38,968 nucleotides of DNA from an uncultured Clostridia bacterium (GTDB lineage: Bacteria; Bacillota; Dehalobacteriia; UBA4068). Below the pieces are notes generated by a model. It did not search any database. It saw nothing but the letters and a program-made list of their open reading frames with translations, and had not been told where the DNA came from. Where the stretch lies: contig CALYAP010000013.1 in NCBI GenBank assembly GCA_944393575.1, positions 1 through 38,968 on the forward strand, given 5' to 3'. Below, piece after piece: positions 16,496-27,100 of this stretch (its first letter is position 1; the number at the start of each line of letters is the position of its first letter). The translations under genes and the position numbers were made by a program.

Positions 16496-17164
16496 ATGTT
16501 TAAGCATGAAAAAACGCTATTACACGAATGCAAAGTAGAACGTCCTAATCCGCAATATGCAGTACTTCTCCAAGAACAGCTCGGCGGCGGTAATGGTGAG
16601 TTGAAGGCAGCCATGCAGTATATCGCTCAGAGCTTCCGCGTTAAAGATCCGGAAATCAAAGATCTGTTTCTCGATATCGGCGCTGAGGAGCTTTCGCATA
16701 TGGAGATGGTGGGTACGCTGATCAATTTGCTGAACGGTCATGATGTTGATTATCAGCAAGTAGGCGCCGGAGAGATCCAAAGCCATGTCCTTTTGGGCTT
16801 GAATCCAGGCTTGATCAATTCCTCTGGTTATTCCTGGACCGGCGATTATGTTACCGTTACCGGTGATCTATGCGCGGATCTTCTTTCTAATATAGCTTCC
16901 GAGCAACGTGCTAAAGTAGTGTACGAGTATCTATATCGTCAAATTAACGATAAATATGTCCGCGAGACCATTGATTTTCTGCTCAACCGCGAAGAAGCTC
17001 ATAATGCGATGTTCCGTGAAGCTTTCAACAAAGTTCAGGATACTGGTTCTAATCAGGATTTTGGTGTTACGGAGGATTCCAAGCTTTTCTTTAATCTTTC
17101 TACTCCATCACCAGCCAATAATTCTCTGGATCAGATTGCGGCTAAACCACCGAGCTTTAGTTAA
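16496..17164 (+). CDS. Manganese catalase family protein
   Basis: A 222-residue ferritin-fold protein of the dimanganese catalase (CotJC/KatN-like) family, which breaks down hydrogen peroxide without heme. The first ligand pair is Glu35 and the E-L-S-H motif (Glu65, His68). The second half has SEQRA and REEAHN, supplying the remaining Glu and His. GAAAGGAG precedes the ATG. It is shorter than the roughly 270-300-residue enzymes and close in size to CotJC-type proteins. In an anaerobe it would protect against oxygen exposure. Confidence 0.85.
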   Translation: MFKHEKTLLHECKVERPNPQYAVLLQEQLGGGNGELKAAMQYIAQSFRVKDPEIKDLFLDIGAEELSHMEMVGTLINLLNGHDVDYQQVGAGEIQSHVLLGLNPGLINSSGYSWTGDYVTVTGDLCADLLSNIASEQRAKVVYEYLYRQINDKYVRETIDFLLNREEAHNAMFREAFNKVQDTGSNQDFGVTEDSKLFFNLSTPSPANNSLDQIAAKPPSFS

Positions 17165-17180
17165 TAATGTTTTAGACAAC

Positions 17181-17217
17181 AAAGAGGCCTCCAAACAAAA
17201 TGGAAGCCTCTTTTATT
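17181..17217. terminator. Bidirectional terminator between catalase and gntR
   Basis: A 13-bp stem with one mismatch (17181-17193 with 17201-17213) and a seven-base loop is followed by a T run on the plus strand. On the other strand it overlaps the gntR stop codon, so it can end both convergent transcripts. Confidence 0.85.
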
Positions 17218-17908
17218 GTTTATCGGCATCTTTTTCATGAATAGCTTTAGAGATACTGACGCGAGCCTTGCTGATATGCTCCACCGCCAATGATTTAGCC
17301 AGCTCGCCATCGCCAGCGGCAATCGCCTGCATAATACGTCGATGCTCTGTCAACATCCTAGGAATACGGTCAGGCGTGGTCACTAAAGATTTGTGCCGCG
17401 CCCGTTTGACAAAATTATGATAATTACTCATCATATCACGCAGCGGACGATTCTTGCCTGCTTTGCAGATAATATCATGAAAGCGGGAATCCAACTCCAC
17501 CATCTTATCCACATCGCCCTTTTTCATATAAAACTCAGTCATGCTCACTGTTTCTTCCAGCTCAGTGAGTTCTTCTGGAGTAATACGTTCCGCTGCTAAC
17601 TTAGCGGCCAGGCCTTCTAACTCCAGCTTTATGGTATAAATATCTTCAATATCCTGGGGAGAGATACCAAGCACCACCGAGCCTTTATTGGGCTTGGATT
17701 CAACCAAGCCTTCTAATTCCAGCTGACTCAAAGCCTCCCGCAGAGGAGTACGGCTGACACCCAGTTCCTGGCATAGCTGTTTCTCATTTAAGGCCATACC
17801 AGGGGGGTATTTGCCGCTGATAATATTTTGCTCCAGCTGGTGAAAGACACGGCTGCGTAAACTCTTCGCCGCCACTTCTTTTATCGAGGCATTTGTATTC
17901 ATCGCCAT
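17213..17908 (-). CDS. GntR family regulator (FCD/FadR subfamily)
   Basis: A 231-residue regulator. The N-terminal winged helix (about 12-80) has the GntR signature GVSRTPLREALSQLELEGLV. The C-terminal all-helical FCD ligand domain (about 88-220) shows the metal-site histidines in SRFHDIICKAG, EHRRIM and VEHI. It is the last gene of the citrate operon, five bases after the dehydrogenase stop. A perfect palindrome on the operon promoter contains TTGTATACAA, close to GntR/FCD operator patterns, so it probably regulates this operon in response to a carboxylic acid such as citrate. That link is inference. Confidence 0.88.
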   Translation of the reverse strand: MAMNTNASIKEVAAKSLRSRVFHQLEQNIISGKYPPGMALNEKQLCQELGVSRTPLREALSQLELEGLVESKPNKGSVVLGISPQDIEDIYTIKLELEGLAAKLAAERITPEELTELEETVSMTEFYMKKGDVDKMVELDSRFHDIICKAGKNRPLRDMMSNYHNFVKRARHKSLVTTPDRIPRMLTEHRRIMQAIAAGDGELAKSLAVEHISKARVSISKAIHEKDADKQ

Positions 17909-17913
17909 TTACC

Positions 17914-18915
17914 TCACCTATTCATTTCAGCAACCAAAGCATCGGTAAACGCCTTGGTACCAGTAGAACCTCCTAGATCAAAAGTCAAAAACTTACCACT
18001 GGCAGCTACCTTAACCAGCGAATCTTCAATAGCTTGGGCAGCATCTTTTTCACCTAAGTGCCGCAGCATCATCACTCCGGAGAGAATAATTGCCGTCGGG
18101 TTAGCCATATCCTTGCCAGCGATATCCGGAGCGCTGCCATGAATGGCCTCAAAGACTGCTGCTTGTTTGCCGATATTGGCGCCAGGGGCTACACCCAAGC
18201 CACCAACCAGGCCGGCGCAGAGATCGGAGACAATATCGCCATAAAGATTAGGCAAGACCAAAACATCATATTTTTCCGGGGCAATCACTAGGTTCATACA
18301 CATGGCATCGACTATCATCTCTTCCAGCTCAATAGTTGGATACTCCTTAGCTACCTTGCGTGCCTCTTCAACAAACATACCGTCAGTGCATTTCATAATA
18401 TTGGCTTTATGTACGGCAGTGACTTTATGACGGTCATTAGCCACCGCATAATCAAAGGCATAGCGGATGATCCTGTTGCAGCCCTCGCGGGTGAATAATT
18501 TGATGCTTTCAGCAGCATCCTTGCCCACCATGTGCTCGATACCGGCATAAAGATCCTCGGTATTTTCCCTGACGATCACCAAGTCAACGTTCTGATACCG
18601 AGAAGGAATATTGGGATAATTTTTAGCCGGACGCAGGTTAGCATACAAATCCAGCTCCTTGCGCAGAGCTACATTAACACTGCGGAAACCGCAGCCGATC
18701 GGAGTCGTAACCGGTCCTTTTAGCGCTACACCGGTACTTTTGATCGATTCGATTACTCTATCTGGCAGAGGGGTGCCAAATTTCTCGATCTGAGCAGCAC
18801 CGGCCTCCTCGATATGCCAGTTGATTTTGACGCCGCTGGCATCGATCACTTGACGGGCAGCAGCAGCTACTTCCGGACCAATACCATCGCCGGGGATCAA
18901 AGTTACATCATACAT
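17914..18915 (-). CDS. icd: NAD-dependent isocitrate dehydrogenase
   Basis: A 333-residue short-type enzyme of the isocitrate/isopropylmalate dehydrogenase family, oxidising isocitrate to 2-oxoglutarate and CO2. The start LIPGDGIGPE, the substrate loop SVNVALRKELDLYANLRP, VRENTEDLYAG and the cofactor segment IHGSAPDIAGK are clear. After HGSAP come Asp and Ile where NADP enzymes have Lys and Tyr, which predicts NAD+. Ser in the SVNVALRK loop favours isocitrate over isopropylmalate. GAGGT precedes the ATG. It sits between aconitase and gntR in one operon. Confidence 0.9.
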   Translation of the reverse strand: MYDVTLIPGDGIGPEVAAAARQVIDASGVKINWHIEEAGAAQIEKFGTPLPDRVIESIKSTGVALKGPVTTPIGCGFRSVNVALRKELDLYANLRPAKNYPNIPSRYQNVDLVIVRENTEDLYAGIEHMVGKDAAESIKLFTREGCNRIIRYAFDYAVANDRHKVTAVHKANIMKCTDGMFVEEARKVAKEYPTIELEEMIVDAMCMNLVIAPEKYDVLVLPNLYGDIVSDLCAGLVGGLGVAPGANIGKQAAVFEAIHGSAPDIAGKDMANPTAIILSGVMMLRHLGEKDAAQAIEDSLVKVAASGKFLTFDLGGSTGTKAFTDALVAEMNR

Positions 18916-18941
18916 AATGATACCTCTTCATTGGTTAAATT

Positions 18942-20876
18942 TTAGCTGAGTTCCTTAGTATAGTTAAGCAGTCCGCCAGCGATCAGCATCGCTCCCTGAC
19001 GGTCGGAAATATTAGCCATGGCCTGGAAATCGTAGCCACGTGTTTTATTGGTAATAGTAAAAGGTTTGCCCTCCACTGCGGCTTTGACCTGTGCCGGTGC
19101 ATTCTTGATCACCAGCTCATCGCCTTCCTCGATTTTGTCATAATCAGCAGCGTCGGCAAAAACTAACGGGATAATACCATTATTCACCAGGTTAGCTGCG
19201 TGGATGCGGGCGAATGATTTAGCCAAAACTGCCTTGACCCCCAGATATAGAGGAGCCAGAGCCGCATGCTCACGGCTGGATCCCTGCCCATAATTATCAC
19301 CGCCAAGGATAAAGCCGCCGCCCTTAGCCTTAGCCTTAGCCGGGAATTCCGGATCGCAAGGGGTCAAGCAATATTCAGCCAAGTAAGGGATATTGGAACG
19401 GTAGGGCAGCAATTTAGCATTAGAAGGCATGATATGGTCAGTAGTGATATTATCACCGGTTTTGATCAAAACCTCACCGGTGACCTCATCAGCCAATGGG
19501 TGATGAGTGGGGAAAGGCTTGATATTAGGCCCCCGGACTACTTCAACCTCAGAGCCATCTTCAGCCGGAGGTACTACCATATTATCACAGTAATCAAAAT
19601 GGTCAGGAATTAATGTTTCCGGTACTGGTGAATAATCACGTGGGTCAGTAATCACACCAGTCAAAGCAGAAACAGCAGCAGTCTCCGGGCTGACCAGATA
19701 GACCTTGGCTGAAGCCGTGCCACTGCGGCCATAGAAATTGCGGTTAAAGGTACGCAGAGAGACCGCATCAGTAGCTGGAGCCTGCCCCATACCGATGCAA
19801 GGACCACAAGCACTCTCCAAAATTCTCGCGCCTGCATCAACCATCTTGGCTAAAGCGCCATTGGCAGCCAGCATGGACAATACTTGTTTAGAACCAGGAG
19901 CGATGACCAAGCTGACATTCTCCGCCACTGTCTTACCATCAAGAATAGCGGCAACCTTCATCATATCGGCAAAAGAAGAATTAGTACAGCTACCGATAGC
20001 CACCTGATTGACAGTAATACCGGCAATCTCGCTGATTGGCGCCACATTATCCGGGCTCGAGGGCTGTGCTGCCAGCGGAACCAGCTGGGAAAGATCGATA
20101 GTAAGGCTTTCATCATAGGTAGCGTCAGCATCAGCCACCACTTCCTGCCAATCTTCCTCACGTCCCTGAGCACGCAAGAACTGACGGGTAACCTCATCAC
20201 TGGGGAAAATCGAGGTCGTAGCTCCCAGTTCAGCACCCATATTAGTGATAGTAGCGCGTTCCGGCACCGAGAGAGTCTTGACGCCCTCGCCAGCATATTC
20301 CATGATCTTGCCTACACCGCCCTTAACGCTGAGCAGGCGCAGAACCTCTAAAATGATATCTTTAGCAGTAACCATTGGCTGCAATTTGCCCACCAACTCA
20401 ATGCGGCAGATTTTGGGCATCATCAGATAGTAGGGGCCGCCGCCCATAGCTACCGCAACATCCAAGCCGCCAGCGCCGATTGCCAGCATACCCAGGCCGC
20501 CGCCAGTAGGAGTATGGCTATCGGAGCCTAACAAGGTCGCCCCTGGTTTACCAAAACGCTCTAAATGAACCTGATGGCAGATACCGTTACCGGGACGGGA
20601 GAAATATACCCCGTGTTTTTTGGTGACGGTTTGGATATATTTATGATCATCGGCATTTTCAAAACCGGCCTGTAAAGTATTATGGTCGATATATGCAACC
20701 GATTTATCAGTTTTGACTTTATCGATCCCCATGGCCTCAAACTGCAAATAAGTCATAGTTCCAGTGGAATCTTGGGTCAAGGTCTGGTCAATGCGCAAAG
20801 AGATCTCCTCTCCTGCTTTCATTTCCCCGCTTAGCAGATGGCGGGAGATAATTTTTTGGGCGATATTCTGACTCAT
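18942..20876 (-). CDS. acn: Aconitate hydratase
   Basis: A 644-residue aconitase of the compact type common in Clostridia, interconverting citrate and isocitrate with a [4Fe-4S] cluster. The cluster cysteines are Cys297 (GSCTNSS), Cys357 and Cys360 (SACGPCIGMG). LGSDSHTPTGGGLGML and the swivel-domain GGDNYGQGSSREHAAL are present. The ATG at 20876 follows AAGGAG by six bases; the longer reading to 20900 starts on the ribosome site. It is second in the operon after Re-citrate synthase. Confidence 0.93.
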   Translation of the reverse strand: MSQNIAQKIISRHLLSGEMKAGEEISLRIDQTLTQDSTGTMTYLQFEAMGIDKVKTDKSVAYIDHNTLQAGFENADDHKYIQTVTKKHGVYFSRPGNGICHQVHLERFGKPGATLLGSDSHTPTGGGLGMLAIGAGGLDVAVAMGGGPYYLMMPKICRIELVGKLQPMVTAKDIILEVLRLLSVKGGVGKIMEYAGEGVKTLSVPERATITNMGAELGATTSIFPSDEVTRQFLRAQGREEDWQEVVADADATYDESLTIDLSQLVPLAAQPSSPDNVAPISEIAGITVNQVAIGSCTNSSFADMMKVAAILDGKTVAENVSLVIAPGSKQVLSMLAANGALAKMVDAGARILESACGPCIGMGQAPATDAVSLRTFNRNFYGRSGTASAKVYLVSPETAAVSALTGVITDPRDYSPVPETLIPDHFDYCDNMVVPPAEDGSEVEVVRGPNIKPFPTHHPLADEVTGEVLIKTGDNITTDHIMPSNAKLLPYRSNIPYLAEYCLTPCDPEFPAKAKAKGGGFILGGDNYGQGSSREHAALAPLYLGVKAVLAKSFARIHAANLVNNGIIPLVFADAADYDKIEEGDELVIKNAPAQVKAAVEGKPFTITNKTRGYDFQAMANISDRQGAMLIAGGLLNYTKELS

Positions 20877-20971
20877 AATTTTCTCCTTAGCAATCAGCAA
20901 ATTTTAATATCAATTTTATTATCCGTCTTGGTTTCTATCGTCTGTTTCGCTCTAGCAGAATAAACAACAAC

Positions 20972-22321
20972 TTAGATAATTTTCAGCTCCATACCAACCT
21001 GCTCCAATTCCTCAAAGCCGATAGTCGTGATCCGTCCGCCGTCATATTGGGCGTCGACCCACTCTTTGAGCTTTACAACCCTTTTATCATTCTTATCAAT
21101 ATCTTCCTTCAGGTAGTTAGATAGCCACATTGCAATACCGGCCTGACCAGAGGTCTGGGTGATAGCTACCCCAGGAGGGCTCTTCAACAAAGAGGTGGTA
21201 TCAAAAATATTGTAGATCTCTTCGTCTTTAAGCATACCATCAGCATGTATACCTGCCTGGGTAATATTGAAATTACTGCCCACGAAAGGAGTATTCGGGG
21301 GAATTTTATAACCGATATCCTTTTCAAAGAAATCGGCGATATCACGAATAACCGTGGTCTCCATACCATCTAAGGTGCCTCGTAACTGGGCATATTCAAA
21401 GACCATTGCCTCCAAAGGAGTATTACCGGTACGTTCGCCAATGCCCAACAATGAGCAGTTAACGGAAGACGCGCCATAAAGCCAGGCAGTACCAGAATTG
21501 ATAACTGCCTTATAGAAGTCGTTATGACCATGCCATTCGATCAGATGAGATGGGAAGCCGGCATAATTACGCAGACCATAAATAATACCGGGGACGCTGC
21601 GCGGTAAAGATGCGCCCGGGTAAGAAATACCATACCCCATGGTATCACAAGCGCGGATTTTGATCGGGATACCGCTTTCTTTCATCAGGTTGTTCAGCTC
21701 TAGCGCAAAGGGGATAACAAAGCCGTAAAAGTCGGCGCGGGTAATATCTTCAAAATGACAGCGCGGTACAATACCCACTTCCAGAGCATCAGAGATAACG
21801 GAAAGATAACCTTCCATAGCTTCGCGGCGTGTTTTTTTCAGTTTTTTAAAAATATGATAATCAGAGCAGCTGACTAGGATTCCGCATTCTTTCAGCCCCA
21901 TATTTTTAGCCAATTGGAAGTCTTTTTTAGAAGCGCGAATCCAACCGGTGATCTCTGGAAAATAATAGCCCAAGTCCTGGCAACGTGACAAAGCAGCTTT
22001 ATCCCTATCACTATATAGGAAGAATTCGCACTGGCGGATCTTACCCTTGCGGCCACCAAGTTTATGTAACATCTTATATAAAGTAACTATTTGTTCTACC
22101 GTATAAGGTGCGCGGCTTTGCTGTCCATCGCGGAAAGTAGTATCGGTGATCCAAATTTCTCTTGGCGGCTCCAAGGGAGTCAAGCGGTTGTTAAATGCAC
22201 ACTTTGGCACATCAGAATAAGAGAACATATCCCGATATAGATTTGGCTCAGCTACGTCTTGAAGGTTATATTTATACTCACTTTCAGTGAGGACATTCTT
22301 GGTTTCACTGAATTCAATCAT
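20972..22321 (-). CDS. Re-citrate synthase (HMGL/isopropylmalate synthase fold)
   Basis: A 449-residue protein of the DRE-TIM metallolyase family, not the ordinary GltA family. The signature DTTFRDGQQSRAPYT (Asp60, Arg64) and the metal-binding HGHNDF are seen. Together with a C-terminal region longer than the catalytic barrel and its place ahead of aconitase and isocitrate dehydrogenase, this fits the Re-face citrate synthase known from Clostridium kluyveri and other anaerobes. It condenses acetyl-CoA and oxaloacetate to citrate, feeding 2-oxoglutarate and glutamate synthesis. Homocitrate or isopropylmalate synthase is the alternative, but the neighbours favour citrate. AAAGGAGG precedes the ATG. 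Confidence 0.87.
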   Translation of the reverse strand: MIEFSETKNVLTESEYKYNLQDVAEPNLYRDMFSYSDVPKCAFNNRLTPLEPPREIWITDTTFRDGQQSRAPYTVEQIVTLYKMLHKLGGRKGKIRQCEFFLYSDRDKAALSRCQDLGYYFPEITGWIRASKKDFQLAKNMGLKECGILVSCSDYHIFKKLKKTRREAMEGYLSVISDALEVGIVPRCHFEDITRADFYGFVIPFALELNNLMKESGIPIKIRACDTMGYGISYPGASLPRSVPGIIYGLRNYAGFPSHLIEWHGHNDFYKAVINSGTAWLYGASSVNCSLLGIGERTGNTPLEAMVFEYAQLRGTLDGMETTVIRDIADFFEKDIGYKIPPNTPFVGSNFNITQAGIHADGMLKDEEIYNIFDTTSLLKSPPGVAITQTSGQAGIAMWLSNYLKEDIDKNDKRVVKLKEWVDAQYDGGRITTIGFEELEQVGMELKII

Positions 22322-22378
22322 GAGTATCCCCTCCTTTCTAAATTTGCTAATCGGCTAATAAAACAGCTAAGTATTCAC

Positions 22379-22400
22379 GTATTATTGTATACAATAATAC
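22379..22400. promoter_or_regulatory. 22-bp palindrome, likely GntR operator
   Basis: A perfect 22-bp palindrome (arms GTATTATTGTA and TACAATAATAC) overlies the -10 box of the citrate operon promoter. Its core TTGTATACAA fits the general TnGTnnACnA pattern of FadR/FCD regulators. Binding by the operon's own GntR protein is inferred. Confidence 0.72.
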
Positions 22401-22422
22401 AAGACTTCATTTCTCTTGTCAA
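22394..22422 (-). promoter_or_regulatory. Promoter of the citrate operon
   Basis: Read on the minus strand: TTGACA (complement of 22417-22422), 17 bases, TATTAT (complement of 22394-22399). It is a strong consensus-like promoter about 70 bases before the Re-citrate synthase start. Confidence 0.8.
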
Positions 22423-22888
22423 GCGCTGGAACAATTTTACTGCATTTAGCAAAGACAAAAAGCCAGCTCTCTAAAGCACTAATACTATATATAGCGATTA
22501 AACAGAAAAAATATCATTATTTATACTTTATATATGTTAGCCCCTATTAAATATTTTCATGAGACTAAAAATCATTTAAAGCATTATATATACCATATTA
22601 TATTCACTCTGCTAATATTCTTTACTATGCTAATATTCTTTATATGATTTGCTAAATGTTGCCAGTAAAGATATTTATTAATCATTTTTCTATCTATTAT
22701 TTATTTTTAAGCAAACAGTTAATAATTGCTCATGCCATACTAATTTTTAAACTATTAAAGATAACTCAACAGCTGAATAAGATAGCATTATTGATCTAAA
22801 AAAAATGATCAAGATATTACAAAAATTTTCCTCAAATATTTTAACAGGGAAAATAGTTAAAAAGTAGCGAATCTGCCATTCACAAGGC
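22423..22888. other. AT-rich intergenic stretch without genes
   Basis: This is the bulk of the 672-base gap between divergent operons. It is strongly AT-rich. A 14-base direct repeat (GCTAATATTCTTTA) occurs at 22611 and 22629 with an 18-base period. No open frame with a ribosome site, riboswitch or RNA gene was recognised. Confidence 0.6.
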
Positions 22889-22916
22889 TTGACAGTCTAG
22901 CTTGTTTATGTATAAT
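22889..22916 (+). promoter_or_regulatory. carAB promoter
   Basis: TTGACA (22889-22894) and TATAAT (22911-22916) are both perfect consensus boxes, separated by 16 bases, about 75 bases before carA. Confidence 0.82.
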
Positions 22917-22993
22917 TAATATAATAAGTATGTAGGAGCATGCCTGCATAATTATTAACAATGCAACATAAATAATCATCAGGAGCGATCTAA

Positions 22994-24067
22994 GTGAACA
23001 ATACCGCTTATCTTATTTTACAAAACGGGAACATCTTTAGCGGGCGCCGTTTTGGTGCTGAAGGCGATATCACTGCGGAACTGGTCTTTACCACGGCCAT
23101 GACTGGATATCTGGAAACGCTGACTGATCCCAGTTATCACGGGCAAATGGTAGTACAGACCTTCCCTCTGATAGGCAATTATGGGGTGATACCTGCTGAT
23201 TTTGAAAGCGCCTCCCCGCGTCTCTCTGCTTATATTGTCAAAGAGAAATGCAATATCCCCTCCAATTTCCGTAGTGAAGGAGATTTGGATAGCTACTTAA
23301 AAGCATCTGGCATTATCGGCCTGGAGGACGTTGATACCAGAACGCTCACCAAAATTATCCGCGAATATGGGGTAATGAATGCTGCTATCGTCTCTGAAAT
23401 CCCTGAAGATTTACCAAAATTTGTAGCTGCCCTGGCTCTCAAAGAACTGGGCTCCGATGTCTATCAAGTTACTTGTAGCGAACCTGCTACATTTAACAAA
23501 GAAGGCAATAAACATATCGTACTATGGGATTTCGGCTATAAAAGGGGTATGGCGACAGAATTGATCGCACGCGGCTGCCGGGTAACAGTTGTCCCAGCGG
23601 GCAGCACCTTTGCTGAAATAGCTGCTTACCAGCCAGATGGAATTCTGCTCAGCAATGGCCCTGGTGATCCGGCGGTCAATACGGCTATTATTAGAGAAAT
23701 CCGCCAAGCTATGGAAGCGGAGATCCCGGTTTTTGGTATCTGCCTTGGACATCAGCTGATGGCGCTGGCTCAAGGGGCGCAAACCACTAAATTGCGCTAT
23801 GGGCACCGAGGCGCAAATCAGCCAGTACGTGATATCAGAACCGGGCATCTTTATATTACTAGCCAGAATCATGGCTATGCAGTTGAAACTGAGTCCCTGC
23901 CGGAAACAGCTAAACTGCGCTTTGAAAATCTTAATGACCTCACTTGTGAGGGCGTGGATTATCTTCATACTCCGGCCTTCTCCGTCCAATTCCATCCTGA
24001 GGCCAGGGGTGGCCCGCTCGACACTACTTTCCTTTTTGACAGATTCCTAGCCATGGTGGAAAAATAA
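22994..24067 (+). CDS. carA: Carbamoyl-phosphate synthase small subunit
   Basis: A 357-residue glutamine amidotransferase subunit that releases ammonia from glutamine for CarB. The N-terminal CarA domain (TGYLETLTDPSYHGQMVVQTFPLIGNYG) and the class I amidotransferase domain (about 175-350) with GICLGHQLMALA (nucleophile Cys) and the catalytic His-Glu in QFHPEA are intact. It starts with GTG after AGGAG. It is followed 58 bases later by carB; the two form an operon for pyrimidine and arginine precursors. Confidence 0.95.
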   Translation: MNNTAYLILQNGNIFSGRRFGAEGDITAELVFTTAMTGYLETLTDPSYHGQMVVQTFPLIGNYGVIPADFESASPRLSAYIVKEKCNIPSNFRSEGDLDSYLKASGIIGLEDVDTRTLTKIIREYGVMNAAIVSEIPEDLPKFVAALALKELGSDVYQVTCSEPATFNKEGNKHIVLWDFGYKRGMATELIARGCRVTVVPAGSTFAEIAAYQPDGILLSNGPGDPAVNTAIIREIRQAMEAEIPVFGICLGHQLMALAQGAQTTKLRYGHRGANQPVRDIRTGHLYITSQNHGYAVETESLPETAKLRFENLNDLTCEGVDYLHTPAFSVQFHPEARGGPLDTTFLFDRFLAMVEK

Positions 24068-24125
24068 CTACCTAGCCAGATAATTACTATCAGATTCATA
24101 ATCTTTTGCAGAAAGGATTATCATC

Positions 24126-27100
24126 ATGCCGTTGAATAAAAACCTCAAAAAAGTAATGCTGATCGGTTCTGGCCCCATCGTCATCGGCCAGGCTGCTGAA
24201 TTCGACTATGCGGGAACCCAGGCTTGCCGGGCGCTCAAATCATTAGGCCTGGAAGTGGTGCTGGTCAACCCTAATCCAGCCACCATTATGACTGATACCG
24301 CGATGGCTGACCGCATCTATATCGAGCCGCTCACCGAAACAGTTTTGCAACGCATCATCACCAAAGAAAAGCCAGACGGACTGATCTCTACCATGGGCGG
24401 ACAAAACGGACTGACACTCTCGATGAAATTAGCCCGTTCCGGATTTCTCAAAGAGCAAGGAGTAGCACTCCTTGGCGCTGGACCGGAAACGATTGATAAA
24501 GCAGAGGACCGCCTCCTCTTCAAACAAACCATGGAAAAACTGGGACAACCTTGTGTTCCTTCTGAAGTCGTTACTGATGTCCAGGCAGCGCTAGATTTCG
24601 CCGATACTATCGGCTATCCGGTGATCGTTCGCCCGGCCTTCACTCTAGGCGGTTCTGGCGGCGGTATTGCCAATACCAAGGAAGAACTGGAGGAGATCGC
24701 CCATGGCGGCATCCAGGAATCGCCGATCGGCCAAATCCTGGTGGAAAGATGCATCTCCGGCTGGAAAGAAATCGAATTCGAAGTGATGCGCGATGCAGCG
24801 GGTAATAGCATTGCAGTCTGCTCGATGGAAAACTTTGACCCAGTCGGTGTTCATACTGGTGATTCCATCGTTATCGCGCCAGCAGTAACCCTGGCTAATC
24901 CTGAATATCAGATGCTGCGTTCTGCTGCCTTGCAAATCATTGAGGAGCTGCAGGTAGAAGGCGGCTGTAATGTCCAGTTTGCCCTCCACCCGGAGAGCTT
25001 TGAATATGCTGTTATCGAGGTCAACCCACGTGTTTCCCGCTCCTCAGCACTGGCCTCTAAAGCTACCGGCTATCCTATCGCCAAGGTAGCGGCACAAATA
25101 GCAGTCGGCCTGCGACTGGACGAGATCGCCAATGCAGTCACCGGCAAAACAACGGCTTTCTTCGAACCGACCCTGGACTATGTAGTAGTCAAACTGCCCA
25201 AGTGGCCTTTTGATAAATTTGTTTATGCCAGCCGTAAGCTGGGAACTCAGATGAAAGCTACCGGCGAAGTGATGTCGATTGCCCCCACCTTTGAGCAGGC
25301 TTTGATGAAAGCAGTGCGTGGAGCGGAAATTTCACTAGATACTCTGACCCAGCCGAAGCTAGCGCATTATAGCGATGAAGAACTGCTGAGCGCCCTTAGT
25401 GAAAGTACTGATGAACGGCTATTTATGGTCTACGAGGCTTTAAAACGCGGCATCAGCAGCGAGCGCATCCATGAACTGACCATGATCGACCAGTGGTTTC
25501 TGGGCAAACTGCTTCACTTAGTTCAAATAGAACAAGAGCTTAGCAGCAACCCCTTAACTCAAGACCTTTACCACGAGGCTAAGGTAGCTGGTTTCCCCGA
25601 TAAAGCGATTTCCAGACTGAGCGGCCAGCAGCTGCCGGAGCATATCCCGGCTGCTTATAAGATGGTCGATACCTGCGCCGGTGAATTCGAAGCAGAAACG
25701 CCCTACTTCTATGCAGCCTATGACACGGAAAACGAAGCAAAAGAGTTTCTCCATGAACATAAAAGCGGCAAAAAACGTATCTTAGTCTTTGGTTCCGGTC
25801 CGATCCGCATCGGCCAGGGTATTGAGTTCGACTATGCATCAGTACACTGTGTCCGCACACTCAAAAAACTCGGCTATGAAGTGGTGATGGTCAATAACAA
25901 TCCAGAGACCGTCTCCACAGACTTTGATACAGCCGACCGGCTCTATTTCGAACCTCTCTATGGTGAAGATGTCATGGATATCATCGCCACTGAGCAGCCC
26001 TATGGTACAGTAGTGGCTTTCGGCGGCCAAACTGCTATTAAACTTACCAGAACCCTGGCGGAAAACAATATCCGCATTCTGGGCACCTCTGCTGATTCCA
26101 TCGACACAGCAGAAGATAGAGAGCGTTTTGATGAAATTCTCAGCAGATTAGGAGTGCAGCGTCCTCAGGGACATTCGGTCTTCACTAAAGAAGAAGCGCT
26201 GGCAGCAGCGCATGATCTGGAATATCCAGTCTTAGTACGGCCTTCCTATGTTTTAGGCGGACAAAATATGAGTATCGCCTTCTCCGATGAAGCAATCGAT
26301 CGGTATATGGATATCATCCTTTCCGGCAGCCCGATCGAAAATCCGATCCTGGTAGATAAATACCTGATGGGCTTGGAGGTAGAGGTCGACGCTATCTGCG
26401 ATGGCGAAGAAGTCCTGATCCCTGGCATTATGGAGCATGTCGAGAGGGCAGGTATCCACAGCGGCGATTCGATCGCTATGTATCCGCCGCGTAATCTCTC
26501 CGGTCCGGTCATCCGTCAGCTATGCGAGATTACCCGTACCTTGGCGCTGGCACTGGAAACTCATGGCTTGATCAATATCCAGTTTGTTATCCATCATAAC
26601 AAAGTCTATATCATCGAGGCGAATCCGCGTGCATCACGCACTGTTCCCTATATGAGTAAAGTGACCGGTTTGCCAATCGTAGAGATTGCCACTCGGGCCA
26701 TGCTTGGCGAGCGGATCATTGATATGGGTTATACCCCGGGACTTTATCATGAATCGGCCTGCAAAGCAGTCAAGGCTCCGGTCTTCTCCTTTGAGAAACT
26801 GACCGGCGTTGACACCACGCTTGGCCCTGAGATGAAGTCCACCGGCGAAGTATTAGGTATTGGCCGCACCATTGAGGAAGCCATGTATAAAGCCCTGCTC
26901 TCTGCCGGCTATACTCTAAGCAATAAGGGCGGTATGCTTATCACCGTTCAAGACCGTGATAAGCCAGAGATCGTCTCCACTGCCCGCCGCTTCTTCAATC
27001 ATGGGTTTGAGATGTATGCTACTGCCGGTACTGCCGAATTGCTCAACCGCAATGGCATTACCACCACCTCTGTCGGTAAAATCCACGAGGGGGAAAACGA

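Noticed and set aside
19884-20351. 155-codon plus-strand frame inside aconitase
   Set aside because: Antisense shadow of a well-conserved gene with no ribosome site.
22611-22642. Short direct repeats as a CRISPR or iteron array
   Set aside because: Only two 14-base copies in AT-rich DNA; no spacers, no replication gene and no cas genes.
23522-23995. 157-codon minus-strand frame inside carA
   Set aside because: Antisense shadow of the amidotransferase domain; no protein family pattern.
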